From: QHXM01 sp032160705 | GTDB lineage: Bacteria > Acidobacteriota > Blastocatellia > Pyrinomonadales > Pyrinomonadaceae | Direction of reading: 5' to 3' | Assembly: GCA_032160705.1 (NCBI GenBank) | Contig: JAVHVE010000018.1 | Coordinates: 87,477-151,476 of the forward strand | Length of the DNA stretch: 64,000 nucleotides | Part shown: positions 36,619-46,800 of the stretch, piece after piece | Layout of the letters: every line of letters starts with the position of its first letter | How positions within the stretch are numbered: position 1 is the first letter of the stretch | Program-made: the position numbers and the translations under genes | The notes under the pieces: generated by a model | Told to the model about the DNA's origin: nothing | Seen by the model: the letters and a program-made list of their open reading frames with translations, nothing else | Databases searched by the model: none

Positions 36619-37776
36619 ATGGAGTCATCGCTTAATCTTCAAGCAATCCTGACCATTTTAGGGGCAGCACAGGCGGTTTTGTTTGCGGGCGCGCTGCTCG
36701 GCACAAAGCGGGGTAATCTCCATGCTAATCGTGTCCTTGCTGCGCTTCTGTTATCCGTCTCCGTCCTGCTGACGTGGGGCGTTCTTTCGCACACGCGCTA
36801 CATGCTCCGCGTGCCGCATCTGGCACAGCTCCATGTTCCTTTCCAGTTCCTCATCGGGCCACTCGTTTTCTTCTATGTGCGAGCACTAATGGAGAATCAC
36901 AACGGCTTAGGCCGACGCGACCTCTGGCACTTTGTCTCTTCGTTGATTTGTCTGGTCTACCTGACGCCTTTCTACTTCCAGAGCAGCGAATATAAACTCA
37001 ACTACCTGCTCGCGGCTTACCGCAGCTACCCGACGGAGTGGCATGTGCGGACGATTCTGCTCATGGCGCAGGCATTGGCTTACCTCGTCATCATCATCGC
37101 TACGATTCCAAAGCTCCGCGTGCGAAAGAAAGATGCGAGGGCGGCGAACATTGATCCGTCCGATTTGTTCTGGGCACGCACATGGGTGGGAATCTTCACA
37201 GTCATTTGGCTGGCCGGGGTGTTTCGCTACGCCTTCGATTACAGCGTCCAGACCAATCTCATCGTGCCGCTCTTTTTTTCCGCCTTTATCTACGTCGCGG
37301 TTTATCAGAGGCTGCGCCGACCAGAATTGCCGGACAATATAGAAGGCGGGGTTGAACCCGCCGCGAGCGCGCCTGCGGATATGACGGCGATCAAGAAGTA
37401 TGAGAAATCAACTCTCACAAAGGATAGGGCTGACAGGTATGTTCGCAGGCTGGTGGAAACGATGGAGAAAGAGAAGCTCTATCTTGATAGCGAGCTGACG
37501 CTGCAAAAGCTGGCACAGCGGCTTTCGATCCATCCGCACCATCTCTCGCAGATAATCAACGAGCGCCTCAATCAGAACTTTTTCGATTTCATCAATTCCT
37601 ACCGCGTCGAAGAAGCCAAAAAACGGCTCATTGACCCGAGCGAGAAACATTTCTCCATTATCGCCATCGCCGGGGAAGTCGGCTTCAACTCGAAATCCGC
37701 CTTCAACTCGGTCTTCAAAAAGTACGTCAACATGACCCCCTCCGAGTGGAGAAAAACCTACAGCAACGGGCATTGA
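36619..37776 (+). CDS. Membrane-embedded AraC-family regulator
   Basis: A 385-residue protein with about seven N-terminal membrane helices (residues 1-230; ILTILGAAQAVLFAGALLG, FLIGPLVFFYVRALM, FTVIWLAGVFRYAF) and a C-terminal AraC HTH (about 280-385; LTLQKLAQRLSIHPHHLSQIIN, FSIIAIAGEVGFNSKSAFNSVFKKYVNMTPSEWRK). This 7TM-AraC form probably senses an extracellular or membrane signal. The ATG at 36619 follows TTTGAGG; a TTG at 36607 is possible. The target may be the neighbouring hydrolase gene. Confidence 0.87.
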   Translation: MESSLNLQAILTILGAAQAVLFAGALLGTKRGNLHANRVLAALLLSVSVLLTWGVLSHTRYMLRVPHLAQLHVPFQFLIGPLVFFYVRALMENHNGLGRRDLWHFVSSLICLVYLTPFYFQSSEYKLNYLLAAYRSYPTEWHVRTILLMAQALAYLVIIIATIPKLRVRKKDARAANIDPSDLFWARTWVGIFTVIWLAGVFRYAFDYSVQTNLIVPLFFSAFIYVAVYQRLRRPELPDNIEGGVEPAASAPADMTAIKKYEKSTLTKDRADRYVRRLVETMEKEKLYLDSELTLQKLAQRLSIHPHHLSQIINERLNQNFFDFINSYRVEEAKKRLIDPSEKHFSIIAIAGEVGFNSKSAFNSVFKKYVNMTPSEWRKTYSNGH

Positions 37777-37979
37777 AAGTTCCTCACAAAACTGAACGCC
37801 AAACTGCCTGTCCTCTTAATTCCTTCCTTCAATCCGTGCTTTGACCCATGAAAAGCGCCGGACTGATAAGTTCAAACGTCCAGACTTATCAAACGGGACG
37901 TATTTTCAAAGAATATCTCGTATCTTCCTGTTGAACCCACATGCGGGCTTCAAACCTTTACGGAAGGAATCAAGCTATT

Positions 37980-39479
37980 ATGTTCAAGTCTCTCACGACG
38001 GATAAAAATTTCACCCCGATGCTTCTCGCAGTAGTGCTGGCGGCATTTCTTTACGCGCCCGGTGCGCTGGCGATACAGACAGGCTCAGAAGTGAAATATG
38101 AGCCATTCACCTTCGAAACGAATGACGGAAGAAAACTCCCGGCTGAACTGGGAAGAATTAAAGTTCCTGAGAATAGAAGCCGCGCCGACGGCAAGACAAT
38201 TGATCTGGCCTTCATGCGGCTCAAAAGCACGGCGAAGAATCCGGGGCCGCCGCTCGTTTTGCTCGCGGGCGGGCCGGGCGGCTCAGGCATTGCCGAAGCC
38301 CAAATCTTTTTCCACATCTTTGAGCCCCTGCTTGCGTTCGGAGACATCGTCGCCTTTGAACAGCGAAGCACGGGGCGGTCGAGGCCATATCTCGCTTGCT
38401 CGATTAAAGGTTTTGAGTTGGACTCGCTCATCAGCCGCGAAAACATGCTGCGCTACGCGGTAGAATATTTTCGCCCCTGCGCCGAATCATGGCGCGCCAA
38501 AGGTATTGATCTTTCGGCTTATAACATAAAGGAGAGCGCCGACGATGTTGATGATTTACGCAAAGCTCTCGGCGTCGAGAAGATTAATTTATGGGGCTTC
38601 AGCTACGGCTCGCAGCTTGGCTTCTCGGTCATTCGCCGCCACCAGCAGAATATCAATCGCGCTATTCTCGCGGGCGTCGAAGGCCCGAACGACACCCGGA
38701 AACTACCGAGCAAAATTCAGAAGCACTTTGAGGACATCAACCGGCTCGTCAAGGCAGATGCGGAGTGGAGTAAGCTCATCCCCGATTTCCTCGCCTTAAT
38801 GAAGAGTGTGCATGAACAGTTAGACAGGCAGCCCGCCACTGTCGAGGTCACGAACCGCCAGACGAAGCAGAAAACAAAAGTCGCGGTCGGGAAATTCGCC
38901 CTACAGGTAATGATCGGTATAGATGTCGGGGACACCGGCGACATCGCAGGCTTCCCGGCTCTTTACTACTCCATTTCGAAAGGAGACTACACGCTGCTCG
39001 CCAAAAAGACGCAGAGCTTACAGAACCGCATCACTGCGCCTGCGCCCTGGGCGATGATCTTTCCGATGGATTGCGCTTCCGGCGCGACGAAAGAGCGCGA
39101 CCGGAGGATCAAAAGTGAGGCAGCGAAATCGCTACTCAGTGACGCGATCAACTTCCCCTGGCCGGGGATTTGTGAAGTCTGGGGCAGTCCCGATATTGGA
39201 GATGATGCTCGCACGCCTGTGAAATCGAAAGTCCCGACGCTCTTTATCAGCGGCAGCCTCGACGGGCGCACGCCGATTAGTAATTCTCATGAGCTTCGCA
39301 AAGGCTTTCCCAATAGCGAACTCTTCATCGTTGATAATGCTGGCCACGAAGATGTCTTCACTCCACCGGCAACCCGGCAGGCAATCATCGAATTCATCAG
39401 CGGCAAACATCTGACCGTCAAGCGAACTACACATCCCCTGCTCAAGTTCCTTTCACCGACAACACTGGGGCAACGATGA
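37980..39479 (+). CDS. Exported alpha/beta hydrolase, TAP/proline iminopeptidase-like
   Basis: A 499-residue hydrolase with a signal peptide (LLAVVLAAFLYAPGALA). It shows the oxyanion GGPGGSGIAE, a nucleophile elbow INLWGFSYGSQLGFSVIRRH, the acid in FISGSLDGRTPISNSHEL and the His in DNAGHEDVF, the pattern of tripeptidyl aminopeptidase-like (TAP C-terminal) enzymes. It likely trims peptides outside the cytoplasm. The ATG at 37980 has GGAAGGAA about 12 nt upstream; a start 13 codons earlier is possible. Its stop codon abuts hairpin H7. Confidence 0.85.
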   Translation: MFKSLTTDKNFTPMLLAVVLAAFLYAPGALAIQTGSEVKYEPFTFETNDGRKLPAELGRIKVPENRSRADGKTIDLAFMRLKSTAKNPGPPLVLLAGGPGGSGIAEAQIFFHIFEPLLAFGDIVAFEQRSTGRSRPYLACSIKGFELDSLISRENMLRYAVEYFRPCAESWRAKGIDLSAYNIKESADDVDDLRKALGVEKINLWGFSYGSQLGFSVIRRHQQNINRAILAGVEGPNDTRKLPSKIQKHFEDINRLVKADAEWSKLIPDFLALMKSVHEQLDRQPATVEVTNRQTKQKTKVAVGKFALQVMIGIDVGDTGDIAGFPALYYSISKGDYTLLAKKTQSLQNRITAPAPWAMIFPMDCASGATKERDRRIKSEAAKSLLSDAINFPWPGICEVWGSPDIGDDARTPVKSKVPTLFISGSLDGRTPISNSHELRKGFPNSELFIVDNAGHEDVFTPPATRQAIIEFISGKHLTVKRTTHPLLKFLSPTTLGQR

Positions 39480-39889
39480 AAAGCAGGAGACAGGAGGCAG
39501 AAGAAAAAGCAGAAGTCAGAAGTCAGAATGAAAGGCGTTATAGTCTTTGATAACTTAGTTCAGTGAATGGCCTGCTTTCTTTGACCCCGAAGGGGTCACA
39601 TGTAATAGCCGGGGGCATCGCCCCCGGAATTATGCGCGAAACGATTCCCGACCCTGAAGGGGTCGCACTTCAACATTGAATGTGCGACCCCTTCAGGGTC
39701 GGATTCTTTTCTCCATCGTTCCGGGGGCGGCGCTATCGCTTGCCCCCGGCCATTATGTTCATCCCCTTTGGGGATGGATCGGGATTGCCGAATTGAGTTG
39801 TCAATCATCGTCATCATACCTTTCTTCGATTCTCTTTTATTCTGACTCCTGATTCCTGTCTTCTGTCTCCTGAATTCTGCTTTTCATTT
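39477..39889. repeat. Heptad-repeat hairpin H7, split by a MITE-like insertion
   Basis: The left arm (39477-39534) is made of CAGGAGA/CAGGAGG/CAGAAGT-type words and the right arm (about 39820-39889) of their complements (CTGACTCCTGATTCCTGTC). Between them sits the ~265-bp palindromic element described separately, so the hairpin loop appears to be the target of a secondary insertion. The left arm starts on the stop codon of the hydrolase gene. Confidence 0.8.
39546..39810. mobile_element. MITE-like nested palindrome, copy 1 (intact ends)
   Basis: Terminal inverted repeats TTTGATAACTTAGTTCAGTG and CCGAATTGAGTTGTCAATCA (reverse complement related) enclose five hairpins: TGACCCCGAAGGGGTCA, GCCGGGGGC/GCCCCCGG, CGACCCTGAAGGGGTCGCAC with its inverted copy, GGGGGCGG.../TTGCCCCC, and ATCCCCTTTGGGGAT. 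No ORF is present, so mobility would need a transposase in trans. A second copy is at 60866-61102. Confidence 0.8.
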
Positions 39890-39923
39890 GTGATTTCTCG
39901 GCCAGGAGAAGTACGATTGCGAA

Positions 39924-40988
39924 ATGATGACAGAGGGGAACGCGAAAAGAGTCGCCGTGATTGCGGGCGACGGAATTGGCCCGGAGGTTATTCGGGAGGC
40001 CGTGAGTGTGCTTGAGCGTCTGCGCGAGACACACGGTGTTGCGCTGGAGTTGACGCATTTCGATTGGGGCGCGGATAAATTTTTAAAAGAAGGCATTAGC
40101 TTGCCGGAAGGCGCTCTCGCTATGCTCTCTGAAAAGTTCGACGCCATTCTCGCCGGAGCGTTTGGCGACCCGCGCGTTCCTTCCAATAAGCACGCCGAAG
40201 ACATCTTGCTGGGGATGCGGCGCGGCCTAGACCTGTACATCAACCTGCGCCCCGTGCGCCTGCTCGATGCGCGTTTGACGCCTTTGCGCGACCGTGCGCA
40301 AGCAGATATTGATTTCGTTGTTTTTCGTGAGAACACCGAAGGCGCTTACTGTGGCGCGGGTGGGTTTCTGAAGAAGGGAACGCCTGACGAGATTGCCACG
40401 CAGGAGGAGCTAAACACGCGGCGCGGGGTCGAAAGAATCATCCGGGCTGCATTCGAGTATGCAAGGCGGCACGGGCGGCGTCGCGTAACGATGGCCGACA
40501 AATCGAACGTGCAGCGATTCGGCGGCGACCTCTGGCAGAGAGTCTTCAAAGAAGTGGCAGCGCAATACGAGGGAATCGAAGCCAACCACCAGTACGTTGA
40601 CGCGATGACGATGTTTATGGTGCTAGACCCTTCGCAGTACGAAGTGATCGTCACGAACAATCTGTTCGGCGACATTCTGACCGATCTCGGCGCGGCTCTT
40701 CAGGGAGGATTGGGCCTGGCGGCGTCCGGCAATATTCACCCCGGTCGGGTGTCTCTCTTTGAGCCCGTGCATGGCAGCGCTCCGCCATTGGCCGGAAAAA
40801 ATGTTGCCAATCCGGTTGGCTCTATTCTCACTGCGGCGATGATGCTAGAATACCTCGGGTTCGAAGCTGCGAGTGAGGCGGTTGAAAAAGCAGTCGCCGG
40901 AGCGATTGCTCAAAAGGAGACGACGCGCGATCTCGGCGGCACGCTCTCCACAGCGGAAGCGGGAGCAGCGATTCGGAAAAGAATATGA
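39924..40988 (+). CDS. Isocitrate/isopropylmalate dehydrogenase family enzyme
   Basis: A 354-residue beta-decarboxylating dehydrogenase: VIAGDGIGPEVIREA, FGDPRVPSNKHAEDILLGMRRGLDLYINLRPVRL, VVFRENTEGAYCG, the catalytic Lys/Tyr neighbourhood TMADKSNVQ, VTNNLFGDILTDLGAAL and EPVHGSAPPLAGKNVANP. It resembles 3-isopropylmalate dehydrogenase and the related tartrate/homoisocitrate enzymes. No other leu genes are nearby, so leuB is not certain. The two consecutive ATGs at 39924 and 39927 are both usable. Confidence 0.82.
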   Translation: MMTEGNAKRVAVIAGDGIGPEVIREAVSVLERLRETHGVALELTHFDWGADKFLKEGISLPEGALAMLSEKFDAILAGAFGDPRVPSNKHAEDILLGMRRGLDLYINLRPVRLLDARLTPLRDRAQADIDFVVFRENTEGAYCGAGGFLKKGTPDEIATQEELNTRRGVERIIRAAFEYARRHGRRRVTMADKSNVQRFGGDLWQRVFKEVAAQYEGIEANHQYVDAMTMFMVLDPSQYEVIVTNNLFGDILTDLGAALQGGLGLAASGNIHPGRVSLFEPVHGSAPPLAGKNVANPVGSILTAAMMLEYLGFEAASEAVEKAVAGAIAQKETTRDLGGTLSTAEAGAAIRKRI

Positions 40989-40989
40989 A

Positions 40990-41097
<108 letters not shown>

Positions 41098-41100
41098 GTT

Positions 41101-41844
41101 ATGACCAACGGCAAAGATGCGGCGCAGAAGCTGCTCGCCATCCTTATCATCATTGCGATGCTCGGCGTTATGGGAATTCCGTTCTCGGTAATTATCTTCT
41201 TCGCCACCGTCACCTTTTTTATCTGGCGGGCTGTGCAGCACACCGAGCATCAGGAGACCGGGCGCATCTTCGAGTTCTACATCGCTGCCAACGATGTGGT
41301 GCGTGACGAAGAACGGCACTGGTTCGGCTTTGAGATTGCCGAAGTCATCGAACGGGGCGAGCATCTCCTGCACTCGATGACAGACCCGCCCCCGCTCGTC
41401 TACTTCGCTTTAGGCGCACTCTATTACAAGGCGGGTGATATGGAAGCCGCCGCCGAGCATCTCTCCTACATCGTCGAGAACGATCTGTCGGATGAACGCC
41501 ATCGTCTCACGCCTTCCACAGAGCTTCGCCGCTACGTTCAGATTTTGCGAAAGCTGGAGCGTGAGCCTGCCATTGCGCCGCAAACAATGGCAGCCATCCG
41601 CAGCCTTGAGCGCACACGCCACAATCGCGCGGCCTTCATGCTGGCCGAAAGCCGCGAGCGACTCAACGTCATCAACACGCTCAACCCGGCGTCGGCGATT
41701 GATGCTGCCTCCTCTCAGGCGTCTCCCGGCAACGACCCGAAGATGAAGACAGAGCCCTCCCGCCGCCAGGGCGCGCACGCTCCACCGCCTCCCATCGCGG
41801 AGGTCTTGCGCGACCTCTACGAAGAAGAGAAGAAAACAGCTTGA
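41101..41844 (+). CDS. Membrane-anchored TPR-like hypothetical protein
   Basis: A 247-residue protein with a hydrophobic hairpin at residues 10-43 (LLAILIIIAMLGVMGIPF, IIFFATVTFFIW), then a helical region (about 60-180) with TPR-like periodicity, best seen in PPPLVYFALGALYYKAGDMEAAAEHLSYIVEN. The tail is Pro-rich and disordered. It lies between two heptad hairpins, upstream of the kinase on the same strand. Scaffold or complex assembly is possible; function unknown. Confidence 0.72.
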   Translation: MTNGKDAAQKLLAILIIIAMLGVMGIPFSVIIFFATVTFFIWRAVQHTEHQETGRIFEFYIAANDVVRDEERHWFGFEIAEVIERGEHLLHSMTDPPPLVYFALGALYYKAGDMEAAAEHLSYIVENDLSDERHRLTPSTELRRYVQILRKLEREPAIAPQTMAAIRSLERTRHNRAAFMLAESRERLNVINTLNPASAIDAASSQASPGNDPKMKTEPSRRQGAHAPPPPIAEVLRDLYEEEKKTA

Positions 41845-41950
41845 AAAGGAAAAAGGAAAAAGGAAAAAGGTAAAAGTGAGGATGAGACCACTTTTAATTA
41901 AATGTGGTCTCGGCCTTCCTTTTGCCTTTTACCTTTTACCTTTTTCCTTT
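41845..41950. repeat. Heptad-repeat hairpin H5
   Basis: GGAAAAA/GGTAAAA words with period 7 (41847-41880) pair with TTTACCTTTTACC/TTTTTCC words (41914-41950). The tip GATGAGACCAC-TTTTAATTAAAT-GTGGTCTCGGCC is the clearest version of the shared core. It begins directly at the stop codon of the preceding gene and ends 10 nt before the kinase start. Confidence 0.9.
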
Positions 41951-41960
41951 CGTTAAGGCT

Positions 41961-43697
41961 TTGGCGACGGAAACAATCATCGGGAATTACCGGATTGAGG
42001 AACGCATCGGGCGCGGCGGGATGGGCATTGTCTATCGCGGCCATCACCTGAAACTGCCACGCGAAGTCGCTATCAAGTCCATCAGCGCAAGCAGCCACCG
42101 CGATCTCCGCCGCCTTCGTCCCCGCTTCGAGAAAGAAGCCTTCATCCAGTCGCAACTGGATCACCCCGGCATCGTCAAAATCTACGACTACATCGTCGCC
42201 GAGCAGACCTACTACATCGTGATGGAGTTTGTCGAAGGGCGCTCGCTGGCCCAACTCATTGAACACGAGAGGGGGGCGCTGCCCGTTGAACGTGCCCTAG
42301 ACCTTTTTGAGCAGATGCTGGCGGCCATCGCTTACGCGCAGGATTTTGTCTATCAGGATCAGGACGGCTCATCGCACAAGGGGCTGATTCACCGCGACCT
42401 CAAGCCTGCCAATCTGCTCATCACGCCGGACGACCGCGTCAAGATTACGGACTTCGGGATTGTCAAACTCGTCGGCTCAGAGAAGACCAACACGGGTGGC
42501 AACTATGGCTCGCCGGAATATGTCTCGCCTGAGCAGGCGGAGGGCACGCCCGTTGATCCGCGTTCCGACATCTATTCTTTAGGCATCATCCTCTATGAGA
42601 TGCTGACGGGCGAGCCTCCCTTTCACGATCATGGGGGCAAGCTCTCGCAACTCGAAATCGTCCGCGCGCACATCCAGCAATCGCCACCACTGCCCTCCAG
42701 ACTAAATGCCCAAGTGACACCGCAGTTGGAAGCCGTCATCCTGCGCGCCGTTGAGAAGAAGCCAGAGAACCGCTTTGCTTCGTGCCTGGAATTTTTACGC
42801 GCAGTTCGCCATGTGCGCGGGCGGGAGACGGACGAAATTGTGCAAGGCGCTCGCATTGCTCAGCCGACTCGAATCAAGGTTGGGACACAGGAGATAGTTT
42901 CCCCGACAATCTCTGACAGCGAACGCGAAAGTCAGTTGACGCAGCCGATCAAAGCACAGGCTTGTCCTTCGTGCGGCGCTGGCACAGGGGAAAGCGACAC
43001 GCATTGTCGTCAATGCGGGCATGAACTCGGCGGCTCGCCCGCAACCGTCAGGCTCACACATTACGAGGCCGAAGAGTGGCAGAGGAAACGGTCTCGCGGC
43101 CTGTGGGTGGGAATTATCGCCTTCATGCTCGCGCTCGCCGGGACGATTATCTTTTTTGCGTTGCGCCGCAATGTCACACCAGAAGACAAATCGGCAGCGC
43201 AATCTTCCGCGACACCCGCAGAGACATTTGATGCCGCGCTGCTGGAAATAAAGCCTGCGCGCGTGGAGGTTGATTCAAGCTATGATGGCTATACCGCCAC
43301 ACCTTTAACCGATAATGAATGGGACGTGCGGCGCATCGCCGAGATGAAATACAACGAAGGCAACTGGGCTTCAGCCGAGACGCCCGCGCCGCATTGGATT
43401 GAGCTGAATTTTGACAAGCCTGTTCGTCTGGCTGCCGTTTATCTTTACTGGGGCTTCGACCGCAACCGCTTCATGCCTTCGCGCCGTGTAGAGTTGCAGA
43501 TGAGGGATGAGCGCGGGCGCTGGCAGACAGTCTCGCGGATGGAGCCGGACAAGGATTTTGACAGGATGGCTTTTGAGTTTGCGCCGACAATCACCACGCG
43601 CGCCAGAATTTTACAGCCCGCCCAGCAGGGGCCGCCGAACCGTCCTTTCATCATGTGGGTGCGCGAGGTTAAAATCTTTGGTCTTAAAGAGCCGTAA
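41961..43697 (+). CDS. Membrane Ser/Thr protein kinase with zinc ribbon and discoidin-like outer domain
   Basis: A 578-residue eukaryote-like kinase. The kinase domain (about 8-270) is complete: GRGGMGIVYRG, VAIKSI, HRDLKPANLLI, DFGIVKLVG, SPEYVSPEQAEG and SDIYSLGIILYEMLTG. A zinc ribbon follows (ACPSCGAGTGESDTHCRQCG, about 334-353), then one membrane helix (GIIAFMLALAGTIIFFAL, about 380-400) and a C-terminal ~150-residue domain like F5/8 type C/discoidin modules (HWIELNFDKPVRLAAVYLYW). It could sense carbohydrate or surfaces. The TTG at 41961 after AAGG is preferred, since upstream codons are hairpin H5. Confidence 0.87.
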   Translation: MATETIIGNYRIEERIGRGGMGIVYRGHHLKLPREVAIKSISASSHRDLRRLRPRFEKEAFIQSQLDHPGIVKIYDYIVAEQTYYIVMEFVEGRSLAQLIEHERGALPVERALDLFEQMLAAIAYAQDFVYQDQDGSSHKGLIHRDLKPANLLITPDDRVKITDFGIVKLVGSEKTNTGGNYGSPEYVSPEQAEGTPVDPRSDIYSLGIILYEMLTGEPPFHDHGGKLSQLEIVRAHIQQSPPLPSRLNAQVTPQLEAVILRAVEKKPENRFASCLEFLRAVRHVRGRETDEIVQGARIAQPTRIKVGTQEIVSPTISDSERESQLTQPIKAQACPSCGAGTGESDTHCRQCGHELGGSPATVRLTHYEAEEWQRKRSRGLWVGIIAFMLALAGTIIFFALRRNVTPEDKSAAQSSATPAETFDAALLEIKPARVEVDSSYDGYTATPLTDNEWDVRRIAEMKYNEGNWASAETPAPHWIELNFDKPVRLAAVYLYWGFDRNRFMPSRRVELQMRDERGRWQTVSRMEPDKDFDRMAFEFAPTITTRARILQPAQQGPPNRPFIMWVREVKIFGLKEP

Positions 43698-43867
43698 TCA
43701 CTTTAGATATATTGCCAGGCATAAACTAAACGTAGTACGATTCGCCGCGTTTACAACAGCCTCTGGACTCGACGCTTTCTTCAGAAATCTTCCTCTATCA
43801 GCGGGCTTATATGAATTAAGAGATTGAAACTTTGCCCGATTTCGATAATCTTCAAGATAAGTTGTCA

Positions 43868-46800
43868 ATGAAACCTCCCTTTTCACTTCGTCTCCTTACT
43901 CCTCTTCTATTCGCTCTCTGTCTCTGTGCAGAAGCAATCATAGTTAGCCCGACAGCAAACTCGGCTCAAAGCAATTCGATTATCTTAATCAGCGAGGTGA
44001 CTTCAACGCGCGCCATTGCCGTCGAATCTCCGGCCTGGACACGCGAGCCTTTCCAGCCCACCTCTGCACTCTGGATTGGTGGAGACGCACGTACGCGCGT
44101 CACGTTGTTTGCCATGAACCTGAATTGGCGGCCCGGCGATAACGCCTCCGTCCTGACCGCCGATGCGGAAGACGCCGCGCACCACATCTATCCGATGAAG
44201 GTAGAGCATGTTCAATTGATGCCCGGCTACGACTGGCTCTACGCAATTATCATTCGGCTCGATGACCAGATGGGTGATTTAGGAGATGTGCTGGTACGCA
44301 TTTCAGCGTATGGGGTTTCCAGCAATCGTGTGCGTATAGGTATAGGCCACATAGGAGGCGGGCCGCCCGACGATCAAGGAGCAGTACCGACGCCCACATC
44401 AATTATCGTGCAAGGCAGGATCACCGCCGAAGGTGCCGGACTCGGCAGCGTCGCTGTAAAACTGAGCGGAAAGCAGACCGGCTCCGCAATCACTGATAAT
44501 AACGGTCTCTATTCATTTATGGTAACGGAGTTTGGTGATTACACTATCACCCCTTCAGCTCCCTATGACACTTTCACGCCTCTCAGTCAGACCTTTAATA
44601 ATCTAAGCGGGAACAGAACGGCGGACTTTGTAGCGACGCCCCTTTTCTTCAATATTAAGGCGCAGGTCAAAGATGAAAATGGCAGCAATATGAGCGGCGT
44701 CACGTTGACGTTGAGCGGTGGGCAGCAGGCAAGCGTGACTACTGACCAAAGCGGCAGCTACACCTTTACCAATCTCAGGGCGGGGCGCAGCTATACGGTC
44801 ACAGCATCGAAGACTGATTACGATTTCGGTCCTCTCGGCCAGACAATTAATGGTTTGAGCAAAGATGAGACGCTGAACGTCTCCGGCGCATTGAAGTTCT
44901 ATACGCTCAGCGGTCGCATCATAGATGATGATGGCAATAGCTTCATTGGCCTGCCTGTAACTTTGAGCGATGGCACGCTGACAAGCATGACGCGCACCAA
45001 CGATGCGGGTATTTATACATTATCGGCTAAAGCTCACGGCAATTACAGCATCACGCCCTCGCCTGCACCATACTTGACCCTTCACACGTTAAGTCGAAAT
45101 ATCAATTTCCTGACTGGCGGTAATCAGGACGCTCTGAATTTCTCGGCGACGCGAAAGACTTTCACGATTAACGGTAAGGTGATTGACGATCAGGGCAGCG
45201 CGATTCCTGGTGTCGGCGTGCAGCTCGGGCTTATTAGCGGAGGGGACTTGGGCTGGAGCTATACGAGTGGCGACGGCAGTTTCTCTTTTACGAAGGTGCC
45301 TGGCGGATACAATTACACTCTAAAGGCTTGGGATATAAGTACACATGCTTTCCCGACGCAAGAAGCCCCCGAACTCTCGGCTGATTTAATGCTGACCTTC
45401 GAGGGCAAACTGCGCAGTTACACCATCAGTGGAACTTTCACCGACCAGCTTCATAATCCGCTGGCCGGTGTGACAGTTCAATTAAGCGGGCCGTTCAACA
45501 GGTCAGCCACGACCGACAGCGACGGGAACTATTCCTTTAATAACTTACCGGCCAAGGAGACCTATCAACTTGTCCCGTCAAAACCCAACTACATTTTCGA
45601 GACGCCGAGTCAAGCAATCAACTTTCTTACTTTCGACCGCAGAGCCGACTTCACCGGATTACGCACTTATGTCATCAACGGACAGGTGAAGGATGGCGTT
45701 GGCAAAGGTCTCCCTGGCATCACGGTCACGTTAAGTGGCCCGCAGACGGGTCAGGTCGTTACTAATAGCGGCGGCGCTTACTCTTTTACTGTCACAGCGG
45801 CTGGGAACTATCAGATGACTCCCTCCATCGAGCAGAATTACTATCTCTTCAGTCCGTCAAGCGAGACTCTCAGCGTTTCTCAGAACGAGCAGAGTGCTAA
45901 CTTCACTGCCACTCTGACGCCCTCCACAACCCCCTCCTATGTGCTTGAGTTCGACGGCTCGCAGGAAAGCGTGGACTATGGATTGTACTGGCCCTGGAAT
46001 GTTGACTTAGGCCATTTCTACTGGGAATTCTGGGCGATGCCGGGCGACAACACCCCTGGCAGATATCTTATATCTGATGGGTATGGCGGCGCTCATGCAC
46101 TGCTGTTCGGTTTCGGCTTTACCAATGACGAGGGTCGTTATACTTTATCCGGCAATATCTTTGACGGCACGGGTAGCACGTCTTTCATCGGCGACGAAGG
46201 GCCACTCGCCGGTGAATGGTCTCATGTGGCGGTTGGCTGGGATGGAAAATACATCGTCACGTATTTCAATGGCGTTCCTGTCGGCAAGCAGGCATTCAAG
46301 GGGCCGCGTATCTCGCCCGGCCCGTCCTGGGGAGCCAGTTGGTTATTGATAGGCGGCTCGGATCATCAGAATCTGATTGGAAGAATCGCGCAGGTTCGCG
46401 CCTACGAGGGACGTAATCCGCGCGAAAGTTCCCCGGAAGCTTCCTTTGCGCCGCAGACTCTCTTCGACGTAGACGGCAATCTTCTGAGCTACTATTTTCG
46501 CCCCGCGGCAAAGGTTGCAGACCTCTCTCCAGGCTATTTTGGAAGAACTAATCCGGGAACGCCCAGGGGCACGGCTAACGGCGTCCCAGAGAACTGCCCC
46601 GGCTGTCCAACTCCGAAATTCGTCATTGATCCGACAGCGCCTAATTTCTCGAACCCCGGTAATCCGGGACAGATTACAGCGCCGGTTGCTACGCCACTGT
46701 CTGCGCCCGCTGGGGCTCGCTCCTTCGACTCATTCTCCCGAAAGAATTCAACCTATATACTGGGTGGACGCGGCGGGCTGGGCTCAACCGAAGGCGGAAC

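Noticed and set aside
39924..40988. Firm assignment as leuB
   Set aside because: The motifs fit several beta-decarboxylating dehydrogenases and no leuA, leuC or leuD genes are adjacent, so only the family is claimed.
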